A DNA stretch of 64,000 nt from Diploptera punctata (GCA_030220185.1 JASPKZ010003424.1:1302001-1366000); one strand, 5' to 3'. Counted from the stretch's first letter, positions 33,380-45,060 are shown. A program made the numbers and translations. The notes: generated by a model not told the origin, from the sequence alone.

Positions 33380-34095
33380 AGGTGAGATCTAGCCTCTATA
33401 TTTATAGAGGCCTGTGAACAACAAGTGTGCCAGCCAACCATGCCTGTCAAACAGTCGTAAAAGCAGATGAATGACATTAAATGAAATGTATGAGACAAAT
33501 ATGGTGAAATGAAATTTAGGGCCAGGGAAAATGGGAGAAATCACGAGAAAACCTGCCCAAGCTCCATTTTATCCACCATAAAACCTATATGGAGTGACTG
33601 GCAAGGGAACTGTCAACCATTGCATGCCAAGATCTACCTTGAAATTTCTTCCAGAGAAGTGTTGTGATGTACAAAGGCCGGACTAAAAAACTGTCTGCAA
33701 ATTTTAACTGCAAGACACTAAAATCTCAATTAAAATATAGGGAAGTAATACAACTCCTGTATTGTTAGACTGGAAAACCTTCACTGCTCACTGTCTGCAC
33801 CGCATCCTGCCTCACTTCACTCTGTTATTAACTCATGCAGAGATGTGCATCTGCTCCATATAGTGGGCTGTGATTGCTGGATTCTGACTTTGATTTCTGT
33901 GCCTTGCAATTTAAAATGGCAGATAACTCTTTTTGGACATGATCTTAGTACATCACAACACTTTTCTGAGAGAAATTACAAGGTAGGTTTCGGCAAGCAA
34001 TTGTTAACAGTTCAATTGCGAGACTCAATCTCAAGATCCCAGCACTCAGAGGCAAGCATCTAACCATTTGTGCCACAGAACCACCTGTATAAGGT
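33380..34095 (-). repeat. SINE-like, tRNA-like end on minus strand
   Basis: On the minus strand, tctgtggcacaaatggttag followed by atgcttgcctctgagtgctg resembles a tRNA box A half with a degraded box B. The body has gaaaatgggagaaatcacga and gaaaacctgcccaagctcc. Limits uncertain. Confidence 0.5.
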
Positions 34096-34124
34096 GTAAT
34101 ATGTATAAATAGCAAGAAAATAAT

Positions 34125-34700
34125 CTTCTTCTTCCTTCCAAGTATTAGGCCAAGGTCTGTTACGATCCCATAGAAAATTTTCCCTCCAGCGTTTCATAGG
34201 ACGGCCCAGAGATCTTCGTCCTGTTGGTATATAATTATAAACAGCGTTGAGATCCGATTTGAACTCATTTTTTCAAAATGGTGTTTCCAATTTAGTTGGT
34301 ACTGTTTAATATATTCCAAAGTTGGCATAGTCTTCAATTCTTTTAAGTTATCGGTGTTCCTTTTCCAATCCCAATTGGCGTAACCCGCTGTTCTGCTCAT
34401 GAATCTCATTTCACAAGCTGTTATTCTGTTTTCATGTTGTCTTTTTAGTGTCCATGCTTCACTACCATAGGTGGGAAAAAAAATTATAGTCATTTGTGTA
34501 TCCCACAGTAACTCATACTTGAAAACTTGAGAGCAAGTATGAATCTTCAACGTGTTAGCCTCATACAAAATTCTTTGGAGCAAAAGTCTAGTGTGGGTTG
34601 TTAAGAGAGAGCCCCCATTCCAAGGCTTACTACTGTAAGTTAGTATTCTTAAGGGTCGCATGTTTGGACGCATTAGACAGTAAAATGCCTTCTCTGCTGA
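34125..34700 (-). pseudogene. RTE-like fragment, family C
   Basis: Minus strand: TYGSEAWTLKRQHENRITAC, EMRFMSRTAGYANWD, LNWKHHFEKMSSNRIST, and after a frameshift RRSLGRPMKRW...DRNRPWP. The order matches 16430-16985 and 56530-56945. 5'-truncated. Confidence 0.82.
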
Positions 34701-34799
34701 GCAAGTTGTATGCTAATAGATTTTGCTTACTCAGAAATCTGTTCATGCGATAATAATTGGTTAAATTTGTAAGCTACCTGCGGAGGTACCTTACATGAG

Positions 34800-35220
34800 C
34801 AACTCAAATTAAAATCCCGAAGGGAACCGAACGGGAACCGATGGTAATCGATGTACTTTGCTGCTTTATCCAACATTTATCCAAGATGTCGGACCTTGAA
34901 GACTTCGATCATGTTTTCGGTATACACGGAGAAGAGGAATTTGATAGAGTCTACCAAAGAATTCAACTGGAAGAACAGGAGAATCGGCGTAATATTGCGT
35001 GTCGCAGACGTGTTTGTATACGGTATTATTTGCGGGATGCAAGCATAAATGCATTCCTCTATAGCAGACGAAAATAACGGAAGTGGTTTATCGCTGAGAA
35101 TTCTGGGTAATTCGTTGCCAATATTACGAAAACGTCGACTCTCGTGCATTACCGATAAGTCGGCCGTTAATTCGTTCTCAGCAATTGCTCACGGTGAATC
35201 AGCTCACTAGTGATTGGAAG
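34800..35220 (+). other. GC-richer segment with a 78-codon ORF, unidentified
   Basis: Markedly richer in CG dinucleotides than the flanks. A + strand frame 34841-35077 has an internal ATG at 34886 giving MSDLEDFDHVFGIHGEEEFD, then RVYQRIQLEEQENRRN: an acidic start followed by a charged helix. I do not recognise it. It could be the 5' coding end of a DNA transposon or a retrocopied exon. Termini and TSD were not found. Confidence 0.35.
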
Positions 35221-35349
35221 TAATTTGAGTAGAGAGTAATGTTCTAACATACGACCCTTAGAGTTTGGGCTGACTTAGACTCTCCAGTATATTGTAACTA
35301 GCTTTGCTACTGGTTGGAACATCCTATGCTTCAATTTTGTAATATAGAC

Positions 35350-36155
35350 CAGAGATGCTTAACACTTCAGTAATGAATCAGATTTTATGCCTTGTTTCAT
35401 ATTTTTGTATCCTCCCAAGACTGACTCTGACTATTGATTTCACAATTGTTTTTCCTTTGCTTCTCTCCCTACATTGGTGGACTGATGAACTTCCAAATCA
35501 AATCTTTTTGTCCCAGGAATTTCAAAATTTATTATTTTGTCTTAGTATTTTTGGACATGGATTTTTCCCCAAATTGTGAGTTCTCTAAATTTCTCTAATT
35601 GTTTAACTAATTTTGGCTTTTTTCTGTGCTTTTCTGACCATGCACAACCAGCTACTGCAGATTTTTCTTTTTTCCATTTTTTTTCTACTTTCCTAAGGTC
35701 CTTCATTCTGGTTTTCATGATTCTGAAACATCAGAATGAAGGAATGCCTTAGGGATGTTAAAAATGGGGAAATAGAGGTATCTGCATTTGCTGCTCATGC
35801 TTGCTTAAAAAAAAAAGCAACAATTGAAGTAAGGATGGAATTAATTGAACAACTAGAAAAATCTAGGGAACTCATAATTTGAGAAAAAATCTACATCTAA
35901 AAATACAAGACAAAATACTGAATTCTTTAATTCCTGGATGAAAATATGTGATTTGGAAGTTCATTGGTCCACCGACAGGGGAAAAGAAGTAAAGGAATAT
36001 AAACAGTCAAATCAATAGTCGGATGCCAGTTGAAGATGACGAAAATATCCTTGAAGCTAATCCTGGAGAGGATAAAAAAAACTTTAAAGTGAGATGAAAA
36101 ATCTTTTTCATTTTCTGAATAAATAATACTTCATAGTGTTTCTTTCTAAAAATAT
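35350..36155. mobile_element. Hairpin element H16 with Penelope remnants
   Basis: Arms: actattgatttcacaattg and cattggtggactgatgaact on the left; ttcattggtccaccgaca and tcaaatcaatagtcgg on the right. The middle (+) encodes ECLRDVKNGEIEVSAFAAHA, a Penelope C-terminal remnant like that in H15. Reversed head-like block cttcatagtgtttctttc at about 36128. TSD not found. Confidence 0.75.
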
Positions 36156-36471
36156 TTAATGTTTAACTCTATGAGTATGCAGTACAATCTACAGAAGTAA
36201 TTACTGTATGCTTTATAAAGAATGAATAATATTTTACTTTGCAAACAATTCCTATAAAGAATGTAGTTTACTACAGACTGTGCTACTAAAAGATAGAGGT
36301 ATCTTTCCTGATCTGTTGTGAATTCTATTATAAACATTAAAACATAGAATATAATAGTACTGATAGAACTACTTCAATGTTTCATTCCCAGTTACCACCT
36401 GGTTTACATGCAAGAACTAAGTGAAAGAACATGACACAAATATGAAAGCAAATATGAACATAATCACTATT

Positions 36472-36958
36472 TAATTTAAGTAAAATTTTATCACCTCACC
36501 TTATATTCTTCTTCTTCTTAAACTGGTTTTGGGATCTTCTTTGGTTCCATCCTCGGTATTTTTATGACAGTTGTTGTGCCATCTTGAAGAGCTTGCTCCT
36601 GCTCCCTCTGTTGGTAGACTGAAGTACCTTTGAAATCAAATCATTTTCCCCGGAAATTTCAAAAGTTATTTAATTTTCTCCTTTCCTTAAAAAAAAAAAA
36701 GAAAAGACAGAAAGGAGAAATTAATGAAATTTTAAATTCACAGGGAAAATTATTTGATTTTGAGGTTCTTCAGTCTACCAACAGAGAGAGCAGGTGGCAG
36801 CTCTTCAAGCTGACATAACAACTGTTATGAAAATTCTGAAGATGGAACTGAAGAATGTTTTGAAACAGGTCCAAGAAGAAGAAGAAGAAGAATATGAGGT
36901 GATAATAAAATTTTACTTAAATAAATTATACCTTATAGTGTTAATTCCTAAAAAGTCA
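36472..36958. mobile_element. Hairpin element H17
   Basis: Perfect 12-bp TSD ataatcactatt at 36460-36471 and 36959-36970. Outer arms taagtaaaattttatcacct and ataaaattttacttaa. Inner arms carry the end of a Penelope-type ORF (KGEINEILNSQGKLFDFEVL) and its mirror. Reversed head ccttatagtgttaattcct at the right end. Lies about 270 bp before aPKC exon A. Confidence 0.9.
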
Positions 36959-37231
36959 ATAATCACTATTATTAATTTGATCCATAAAAATTGAAATTTA
37001 TATTTCATGCAGCTGTTCAAAACTTAGCAAAATGCACTATATCCATTTATACTTACTTGGCAACAAGATTCCCACAAACTGGAATCCTTATGCACCTTAA
37101 CCAGACTGAATTGTTGCATGTATATTGGTGGAGGCAGCTTTTAAAAGAAAATAATATTGCATGTTGTGCCTTCTTGTTTTGTTTCTCTCTTGAAGCGGCA
37201 CCAATTCTGTCTGTGTGTGTCTTTCTTACAG

Positions 37232-37347
37232 CTGAACCAGAAACAAATCCTTCCCCCTTTCCGCCCTCCCCTGGAGTCTGAACTGGACCTGGATAATTTT
37301 GACCCCCAGTTCACACTGGAGCCGGTCCAGCTGACCCCGGATGATAC
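37232..37347 (+). CDS. aPKC: aPKC alternative exon A (C-terminal extension, turn motif)
   Basis: 116-nt exon after the acceptor tttcttacag; it starts in phase 0 exactly as required by the exon ending at 3505. It encodes LNQKQILPPFRPPLESELD, then LDNFDPQFTLEPVQLTPDD and two bases (AC) of a split codon; the donor is AC|gtaagt. This is the AGC-kinase C-terminal tail segment: PPF motif, NFD..FT, and the turn-motif Thr in LTPDD. The LDNFD..FT..PVQLTPDD wording is closer to vertebrate PKC iota/zeta than to fly aPKC. A second exon of identical length and phases lies at 39707. Including both would shift the frame (116 is not a multiple of 3), so mutually exclusive use is inferred. A hairpin element ends about 270 bp upstream. 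Confidence 0.92.
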
Positions 37348-39099
37348 GTAAGTGACATAGCCGTACAGAACCGGCACTGTCCTCATTTGGTTCGTTACCT
37401 TCCATTTTGGTTCTGTTAATTTTTTTTGTTTGTATTTTGGAGTATAGAAGAGAAATAGTCCTTGTACTGATGCTTCTTCAACATCGCTGTAATTAAACTT
37501 TTCTATGTAATGTCAGAATATTCAGTAAAGTCCTTTTTTATATTAGTAAAAGCAGTTTTTAATCCAGCATTAATTTATTTTTTATATGATTGGAAAACTT
37601 TTAATAAGTTGAAATTATTTTCTACTCTATGTCCAAAATGATATTAAGCTCTTGACTAAGATCTTGATATCAGTTTATTAATGAGCTTACGTAATGTTTT
37701 TTTATGAAATTATTTAATTATTTAAGCATTAGTTTGTTCATTTAACAAAGGGTAAGATTCAGTCGAGGCATCTTTATGTGAAACATTTTGAGAGAGATCT
37801 TTCAGTGGGGCTTATAATTTTGAATTAATTTTATCAGTGATGGTTATGCCTTGAATAGTAGGTGAAAATCATTAAAAAACAGCTAACTACTTTAATTAAT
37901 TTTCAACTATGAAGTACTTCATGCAAGATTTATATGAAAGTCCTCTGTAGATGACTGAAAACTAACTCAGAACTCTTTTATCAATGGGAGATATTATAAA
38001 CCATAGATCTAATTCCCCACTTCTTTCTAAACAGTGTTTGTGAAAAAACTCACAGTAAGAGATTTTTTTTGCTAGGAAAAGATGTTCACGTTATGGGTGA
38101 GAAGAATTGTACATGACATTATGGCAATGCTCTGGTAACTCTAACCAGTGCAAAATTTTATCAAGTTATTGGTACTTGGCAGAATCTATGTTCAATATTC
38201 ATTCTGTAATGTTCAACCTTGCACTACCTGAATCAAGGCAATTTGTCATTTTCACCAAAGTCAGTGACACTCACATTTACAAATAGAAAGAAGTTGAAAG
38301 GAATTGGAAAGGGACACACAATTATAAAGATAAATAATAATTTGAATTTTAATATTTAAGTGAAAATTTATTCACTTATTTCACCTGAATAGCTGCCCTT
38401 AAATTTGGTTTAATTTTTTATACATTCAAATTATATTAATGTCTACATACACGTACACACACACACACACATATACATTTTTTTTAGATTTAATGCAGTT
38501 TCATATAACTGAGTGACTTGATTTTTGCATTGCATCATTTTTTAATTTTTTGTAAGATTTCTTCTTCAATAATGTTTTATAATACCACCCACTGCAATTT
38601 ACATGCTTGAGGTTTTCTTCGATAGTATTGACTTGTAAAATAAATTTAAAGCTGCGAATAACTTTTTCCATTACAATCATACTATTGATCTTCATTTGTA
38701 TATTATTTTAGATGCAAGGTTATTTTTAAATACATTTTACGACATTGTAATATTTTTTTTATATCTTGAGGAATTTGTTTTATTGATAAGTTATAAATCA
38801 TGAAGTTTTAGCTTAACATATTTTTCAGATGAATTAATATTTTTAAATCCTACACTTAATAATATTTTTGTAAGGGTGATTATTATTTTAATTTGTAATA
38901 TTTTTAAATTTATGTTTTTTCAGTTTTTTTTTGGAATCATCAGTTATGAAAATATTAGAATTTTGGATGATTAAATACTTATAATTTGAATTAAAATGTA
39001 TAATTCGAAAACAAATGATTAAAAATATCAAAATTCTTTTAAAGGGTATGCAAAGGTTATATTGGCAAAGAAAAAATATTATATGAATTTAATATTTTA
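37348..39099. other. aPKC: Intron between aPKC exons A and B
   Basis: AT-rich. Repeat D2 copy 2 lies at about 37890-38090 and a short CA tract at 38455-38470. Otherwise nothing recognised. Confidence 0.6.
37890..38090. repeat. Dispersed repeat D2, copy 2
   Basis: ctctgtagatgactgaaaac, tttatcaatgggagatatta and cagtgtttgtgaaaaaactc match 21060-21350 in order. Confidence 0.6.
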
Positions 39100-39350
39100 A
39101 GGATGTGACACTATGAGTTTTTATTTTAAATAATATGAGTAGAATATACACAACTCTCCTCATATATGTAGTTTCTTGACGTCCTTGGGTTTAGACATTC
39201 TACATGTCATTGTCAATTCTTTCTAACTCAAGTTAGTTTAGAGTTAGAAAGAATTGACAATGACGCATAGAGTGTTCAACCCAGGGTCTTCCAGGAACTA
39301 TAAATATGAGATGAGTCGTGTATTTTTAACTCCTATATATATTTTATGAA
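39100..39350. mobile_element. Hairpin element H18
   Basis: Head ggatgtgacactatgag; outer arm aataatatgagtagaatat; arms ctcctcatatatgtagtttc and its near complement aactataaatatgagatgag. Lies between the two alternative aPKC exons, about 360 bp before exon B. Confidence 0.8.
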
Positions 39351-39706
39351 GTTTACATCAGCAATAGTTGTCACTTTTTTATCTGATACCTTCAAATATT
39401 TTATAAATTTAAGTTAACGAGTTAAAAAAACTAAAAAAATTATTGAACTTGAAAAAAAATTCCAAATGTGGTGAATTTATGATATATTTTAGAACGTTAA
39501 CTATGAAATTTGAATGGTAAAATTATATATTGGTTTCTTGAGAGAAGAAGCAACAATGTACAAGGGTGATTTCTGGTTCTGGCTCTTAGATATGAATGCT
39601 AGGAGTGATGTAGATAGGTGCTAGGCAGAGAAGGCAGCTTGCAAATAGCATAGCATTGCGTGTGTTGCTCCCCTGTAGTTTAGCCTTGCATCTTGTTGGT
39701 CCGCAG

Positions 39707-39822
39707 CTTGAGCAGAAGCAAGTGGCTCCCCCGTACAAGCCCCGTCTCGAGTCGGATCGAGACCTCGCCAACTTCCCGCCAGAGTTCACCGACGAGCCGG
39801 TTCATCTCACGCCTGATGACAC
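39707..39822 (+). CDS. aPKC: aPKC alternative exon B (C-terminal extension, turn motif)
   Basis: 116-nt exon after ttggtccgcag, donor AC|gtgagt; same start phase (0) and end phase (2) as exon A. It encodes [19 protein letters not shown], then [19 protein letters not shown] plus two bases. By my count 25 of 38 residues are identical to exon A, including PP, LES, NF, FT, EPV and LTPDD with the turn-motif Thr. The [16 protein letters not shown] wording resembles Drosophila aPKC, so this is probably the standard form. The exon is clearly more GC-rich than its surroundings. It is followed 142 bp later by a hairpin insertion. The last aPKC exon (hydrophobic motif and C-terminus) was not found downstream in the window. 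Confidence 0.94.
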
Positions 39823-39964
39823 GTGAGTTTGAAACCTTTCCTTCCTCACTGTGGGAGTAGCAGAGAATGGCTTTCATGGCAATCATTGCATTAACAAGTG
39901 GATTACTATTTCACATACCCAAACACACAATTTGCCACTACAACTTTTTAGTATTAAATATGTT

Positions 39965-40215
39965 AAGTTATGTAGGTAGGAAATATTACTATGAGGTTTA
40001 TTTTAATTTTGTTTAGTTGTTTCTTAACTCACCTCATACTTCTTAACTCCCAAGCAGACTCGAGTTTCTTCACTTCAATTGTAACATTCTCAATGCTGTA
40101 TTACGTTCACAACTGAACTTAATACAGCATTGAGAATGTCACAAATGAAGTGAAGAAACTCGAGTCTGCTTGGGAGTTACGAAGTATGAGGTGAGTTAAG
40201 AAACAACTAAACAAA
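39965..40215. mobile_element. Hairpin element H19
   Basis: Perfect 12-bp TSD attaaatatgtt (39953-39964, 40216-40227). Head aggaaatattactatgaggt, then arm gtttagttgtttcttaactc with CACCTCATACTTC. The right arm is nearly perfect (gaagtatgaggtgagttaag). One of the best preserved copies, about 140 bp downstream of aPKC exon B. Confidence 0.92.
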
Positions 40216-40227
40216 ATTAAATATGTT

Positions 40228-43200
40228 TATGTGGATGTTAAAAGAGTTTTTGTGTGATAATTTATCTCTATTTTCTTTTATTCTTTCATATAAGTAATAT
40301 ATGCATATTGTTTGATAAGAAACTTATGAAGGTTTACATACTAAAATATTATTATAAGATTGTAGCTTCATTGATGAATAATTTTATTTATTATTTCAGA
40401 AGTTATCTTTTACATTTTCTATTTCTGAGTTTTTTATTTTATAAAATGTTTTCAACAACTTCTAAAGCATTCATGCTGAGTATTAAATTAATAGATTTAC
40501 AAAAAACAAAAAAACCACTAAACATAAGTTATACCACATTGATTTTAATACCCGTCAGATGAAATTTATCTATATGTTTTTAATATTCTCCCATGAATAT
40601 TTAATTTGGAATATTTGACAGGCCATTTTGAGATCTTAAAATTATACTTGCATATCTTCAAAAATACTTTTTAAGACAAAGTTAATAGATTATTTTTATA
40701 AAAGCAATTTTCAGCAACGTTCTGTGTCATATGACATTATTATTTAATTTATATTTTATTTTTACACAGTATAGCTACTGTAAATTGATGAATCATACTT
40801 TTTTTTTCTACTTCTCTGACTCTATCCTTATGTATTTGTCTAAATGAAACAAAGATTCATCTTCATTAATATGTATCAACCAATTTTTTATTTAGTTTTA
40901 ACTGTTATGTAATAATTAATTTCAACTGAACAAAATGTTTTCTTGAATTATATCCATTTACTTTTTCCCTTTTTAGACCTCTAAAATTATTTAGAAACTT
41001 TAAAAAATACACATTGGTATATTGCACTTTTATAAAATAAAAATGCATATTTTTTTAATTAAGTAATTCATGAAATAGCTGTTTTATAGATCCAGAACTT
41101 AAATAAATATTTCTGGGTTTACATCAAGTTTATTATTACAAAATTAAAGTAGTAAATGATGTAAAAAAGTTTAAGAAAAATTGTTCTATTATATGTAAAT
41201 TTTTATCCACTAACAAATAGTGATCCACTTGTATGCTATAAACTTCAAGTCTCTCTGCATAGCATTACTGTTGTTGCACATTTTAACATTATATGTATAA
41301 TTGTTATTATTATTTTCAAAGAATTTTGTTTTTGTATAGTTTATCCAAAGCTGCTGTTACAGAAAGGCATGTTTTCTGTTTTTTTTTAAGTTCATTTTAA
41401 GCATCTTCATAGCTTTATTTATTGGAGTTGTTGCATGATTGGCTGATTGAAAACAAAATATGCATTATTCAAGTTCTAGCATTTTTAGACGTCTATTGTA
41501 CATGTTTATCATAATTGTTTATTTGAATTCAAGAATAAAATACTAAAGAATGACATCACAAATTGATTTTTAGGAAAAGAAATATTATATTATTCCCATT
41601 ATAATATTGGATCTTTTTTTTTTAATATCTCTCAAATTATTTTAATTAAACCTGTAAACAGACTTCAATTTTATTTTATTTCCAGGATTTGTACATAAAT
41701 TGTTATTTTTTCCAGTAGTTTATACATGTAGCACAGAGGTACATGCATCTTCCAATATTAATATCTGTTAAATGAACTTCTTGATATTATTCTCAGGAAA
41801 TTGTCAGGCTTCTGAATTTAATATTAGGTTGTATTTTTATTAATTTTCTAATAGAAATATTGAGGTTTTAATTATTAAAACACCTTTTGTTTTTTAAATT
41901 TGTGATAGTTTTGATTTAAATAGGTATGATTCAATGGCAGTTCTCTCATTTAATGTTAATAATACGACAGGATTTCATGCACAAACAGAGAGACTTTGAA
42001 GTAAGAAGCCATTTAGTTTACGTATTTATATTTATTTTAACATATATGTATTTAACTGTAATCAAATATGTTGATTATTATTAGGATATGCATTGTTATT
42101 TTTGTTCCTATGTAATTTCAGGTGTTTTTCAAATGTACATTTGATTGATTTTTTTTTTCAGCTTATATAAATTTTAAAATTTAGAATATCGCCACTTTGA
42201 AAACAATATGAACATCTATTTTTCTTATTATTGTTTTTGAATTTTTATGTAATTTTATTTCACTGTTACGGTATTTGGTTGGTTTAAAGAGTTTATGATG
42301 CAATAAAAATTTTGATCAGGTTTTTACAGAAATCATTTCATATTTGGGAAGTGAGTCATCTATTTAGGGTTATATTCAGATATAAAATTGTTGTGCAGAT
42401 AGTTTACATGTATATATTATCCTCCTTAAACAATATTTCTCAGTATTGATTACATTTCTTTTAAATACACAATATTAATATCATCATTCACTTAAATATC
42501 AGCCCATAAAATATTTTCATTAGCATTATAAGTACCTGTTAATAGAAAATAATACATATTTACATTATATTTAATCGAAACTTACATTGAATTATTTTAT
42601 TCTAGTGCAAATGACAGGATATTAATCTTATAACATGTGCTCTGCAAAATATATTAATGTAAGGTTAGGATGAGTTATGTTGGTTAGTTTGTTTTTTAAG
42701 TTTAAGACTGGTGTGGATTAGTTTAATTTTTAGAGTATATCCGTAACTTATACCTATAATTCACAGCTTTATCCAACATTACTTATTGTTAATATTGAAT
42801 TTTTTAGCTTATTTAAATCTCAACTTTTCATCCAATTTTCAGATATAGTTCCTACTTTTTTGGACCAAAAAAAAATATATATATATTCTTTAGGTCGTTA
42901 TTCACATACTGCTACATTAATTTGTGCATTTTTGACATTTTTTTCTTTTTCGAATTGGAGACTGGCATTTGCACTAGAATCCTTGACTTAAACATTTTCA
43001 TACTACGATTTTTGTAGCATATTTTCATTACTTTCATAACAAAAATCGATTGAAGTTTTCGTAAATTGTAATTGTTTCATTATTTATTACAAATTAAACA
43101 GTTCACTGCGTTTAGAAAGGAGTACTGAAGTTAATGCTCAATTTATTGTTCATAAGCTGCTTGGCATATAGAAAGGGAATTTTTTATATGTGTCCGGTTT

Positions 43201-44200
43201 GAAACCTATATCTCAGTCTGGGAGAAGATGAAAATTTTAAAATATCAGTTTACCCTTATGTCCAACCCAGTAAATACTCGTAATTTGTCTCAGAATCTCA
43301 TAATTCCACTGGTCAGTGGACGAGTTTGCCGCTGATGCATTACAAGCAACATGTGGCGTGAATTGCAAACTTCAAAGCGCTGTGTAGGCTACATATCGGT
43401 TCAGTTGAGGAGTTCAAAACGTCTCTTGAGATTTCATAAATTTGTGTGAAGTAACCTAAAGGTACTATTTTGCTGTAAGCAAAAGTCAGTTTGATTGCAA
43501 AACCAATTTTAACGCATGTTTGTAGCGATTTAAAGGATGTTTTGAAACCAAATCGCATCATTTGCAGTTTGTACACAGAGAATTTTAATAGGAATTCAAC
43601 CACGCAATTCACTTAGAGTAAAAGGTGGGACAAAAGACTTTTAGAAATACGCTTAACTTCTAAATTATTCGACTCTAGATAACAACCATATATTTTCTGA
43701 CAAACTGGTGAATTTACATTGTTGATAAAAATATAAATTATATAATGATAATTGATCAATACAATTACATTTTATTTTTGTATGTAGCCGGCGCCATACT
43801 ATAACTTTGACACAAAGTCCCTGCTGTGCGTCTATGAAACATAATTAGGATTTCAACGTTCGATTAACTCGGAATTATTAGATTCCTTTCATAAAATTGG
43901 GAATTCTAAGCCCAATCATGAAAATAATTCTATTTAAATTATTTTCAAACCCACAAACGCTAAAATATAATTTACTGAGAAATTTACTAATATATTTTCT
44001 GTATTTTTTCCAAGCTTAGTTCTGCTCACAAGACGTAAAACGAGTCACCCGACGTTTGTAATCCTCATGGCTGTGAAAAAAAAAGTGACTACATCAAAAT
44101 ATGGTAAAAACTCCGGCAGTGAAAACCTAAGTCATTATAATGTAACTACTGTGTGAAATAATCCTATAGGCCTGGCCAATATTTTTAAAAATTATATTAA
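40228..44200. other. Repeat-poor AT-rich intron
   Basis: About 4 kb with no mobile element, tRNA-like box or coding segment that I can recognise. The aPKC last exon was looked for (an FEGFEY-type motif) and not seen. Around 43270-43880 the sequence becomes less AT-rich without recognisable coding. Confidence 0.55.
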
Positions 44201-44212
44201 TTAAATATAAAA

Positions 44213-44272
44213 TGGAAGTCTAGAAAAAATTAAGAGACGAAAAGTGGAAGTCTAGAAAAAATTAAGAGACGA
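44213..44272. repeat. Tandem duplication of ~31 bp
   Basis: ggaagtctagaaaaaattaa plus gagacgaaa occurs twice in a row, directly before the SINE TSD. Confidence 0.9.
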
Positions 44273-44285
44273 AATAGCAAATGTT

Positions 44286-44587
44286 GGGGGCACGCCGTAG
44301 CGTAGTGGTTAAGGCACTGAGCTACAAGCCGGAGGGTCGAGGGTTCAAGTCCCGTTGGGGTCAGGATTTTGAAACTGACCCAAACCCTCTGGCGGCACTA
44401 TGGCCCTGGGGTCGACTCAGCCTCTAACGGAAATGAGTACCAGAAGCTTGTTCTGTGGTAAAGGCGGTCGTCACGCAGGGTTGACAACCCGGCTGACATA
44501 AAGTGCCGATTGTCTAGAAAAAGTGGGAGCCTTAACCTCCTACTACCCCAAGGGCCTGTTCAGGCCTGTCGTGGGATCACTTTACTT
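44286..44587 (+). repeat. tRNA-derived SINE with 13-bp TSD
   Basis: TSD aatagcaaatgtt at 44273-44285 and 44588-44600. Box A cgtagcgtagtggttaaggc and box B gggttcaagtccc are close to pol III consensus. Body: tggccctggggtcgactcag and aaagtgccgattgtctag. The tail is tgggatcactttactt. Intact-looking copy, about 300 bp. Confidence 0.92.
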
Positions 44588-44794
44588 AATAGCAAATGTT
44601 AGACGAATTATATGCACTAAAGGTCTATTGGTTTGTTCTGTTATCAGCAAATTTTAAAACAATCTTTCTTTCGTCTTCCTGCAGTACTATTTCTTACACT
44701 CCTTATAAAAAGTTAATTATTAAAACTTATATAAGAACTTTAATGAAATAAAATTGAAAAAAAAATTAAAACATATAGATTTGTTTTTCTTTAC

Positions 44795-45060
44795 ATGTAT
44801 CAAGATACAAATGCTGAAATGGGCAGGGCATATGATAATAATAATAAAATACTTACTGCAACTGTGTAACGAAAAGTACCCAAGGAAAGACACAAATTTA
44901 GATGGGACTAGGGATAAAAAAGGACGAAAAAACTTTGGGTAAGATAAATTGGTAAAGCCTATGACTTGATAGAGAAGCTTGGAAGGAACTTGAGAAGAAG
45001 GTTCTGCCACAAAGAGAGATGTTGTACCATCTAAGATGATATATTTTTGTGGACTCTTTA
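44795..45060 (+). pseudogene. RTE-like C-terminal fragment
   Basis: IQMLKWAGHMI near the start and DREAWKELEKKVLPQ / EMLYHLR near the end, with a degraded middle. Family not matched to the others. Confidence 0.6.

Larger units (their letters stand above)
3506..37231 (+). other. aPKC: 33.7-kb aPKC intron
   Basis: The exon ending in phase 0 at 3505 is next continued by the phase-0 exon at 37232 (or 39707). No other exon with aPKC-like coding is seen between. The interval is almost wholly mobile DNA: pogo-type elements, Penelope and hairpin elements, SINEs, a foldback element, a COX2 NUMT and RTE fragments. Confidence 0.85.

Noticed and set aside
34866..35149. Minus-strand ORFs over the CG-rich island
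   Set aside because: Shadows of the + strand frame; no family resemblance.
40254..40562. 102-aa ORF
   Set aside because: AT-rich low-complexity translation without motif; intronic.
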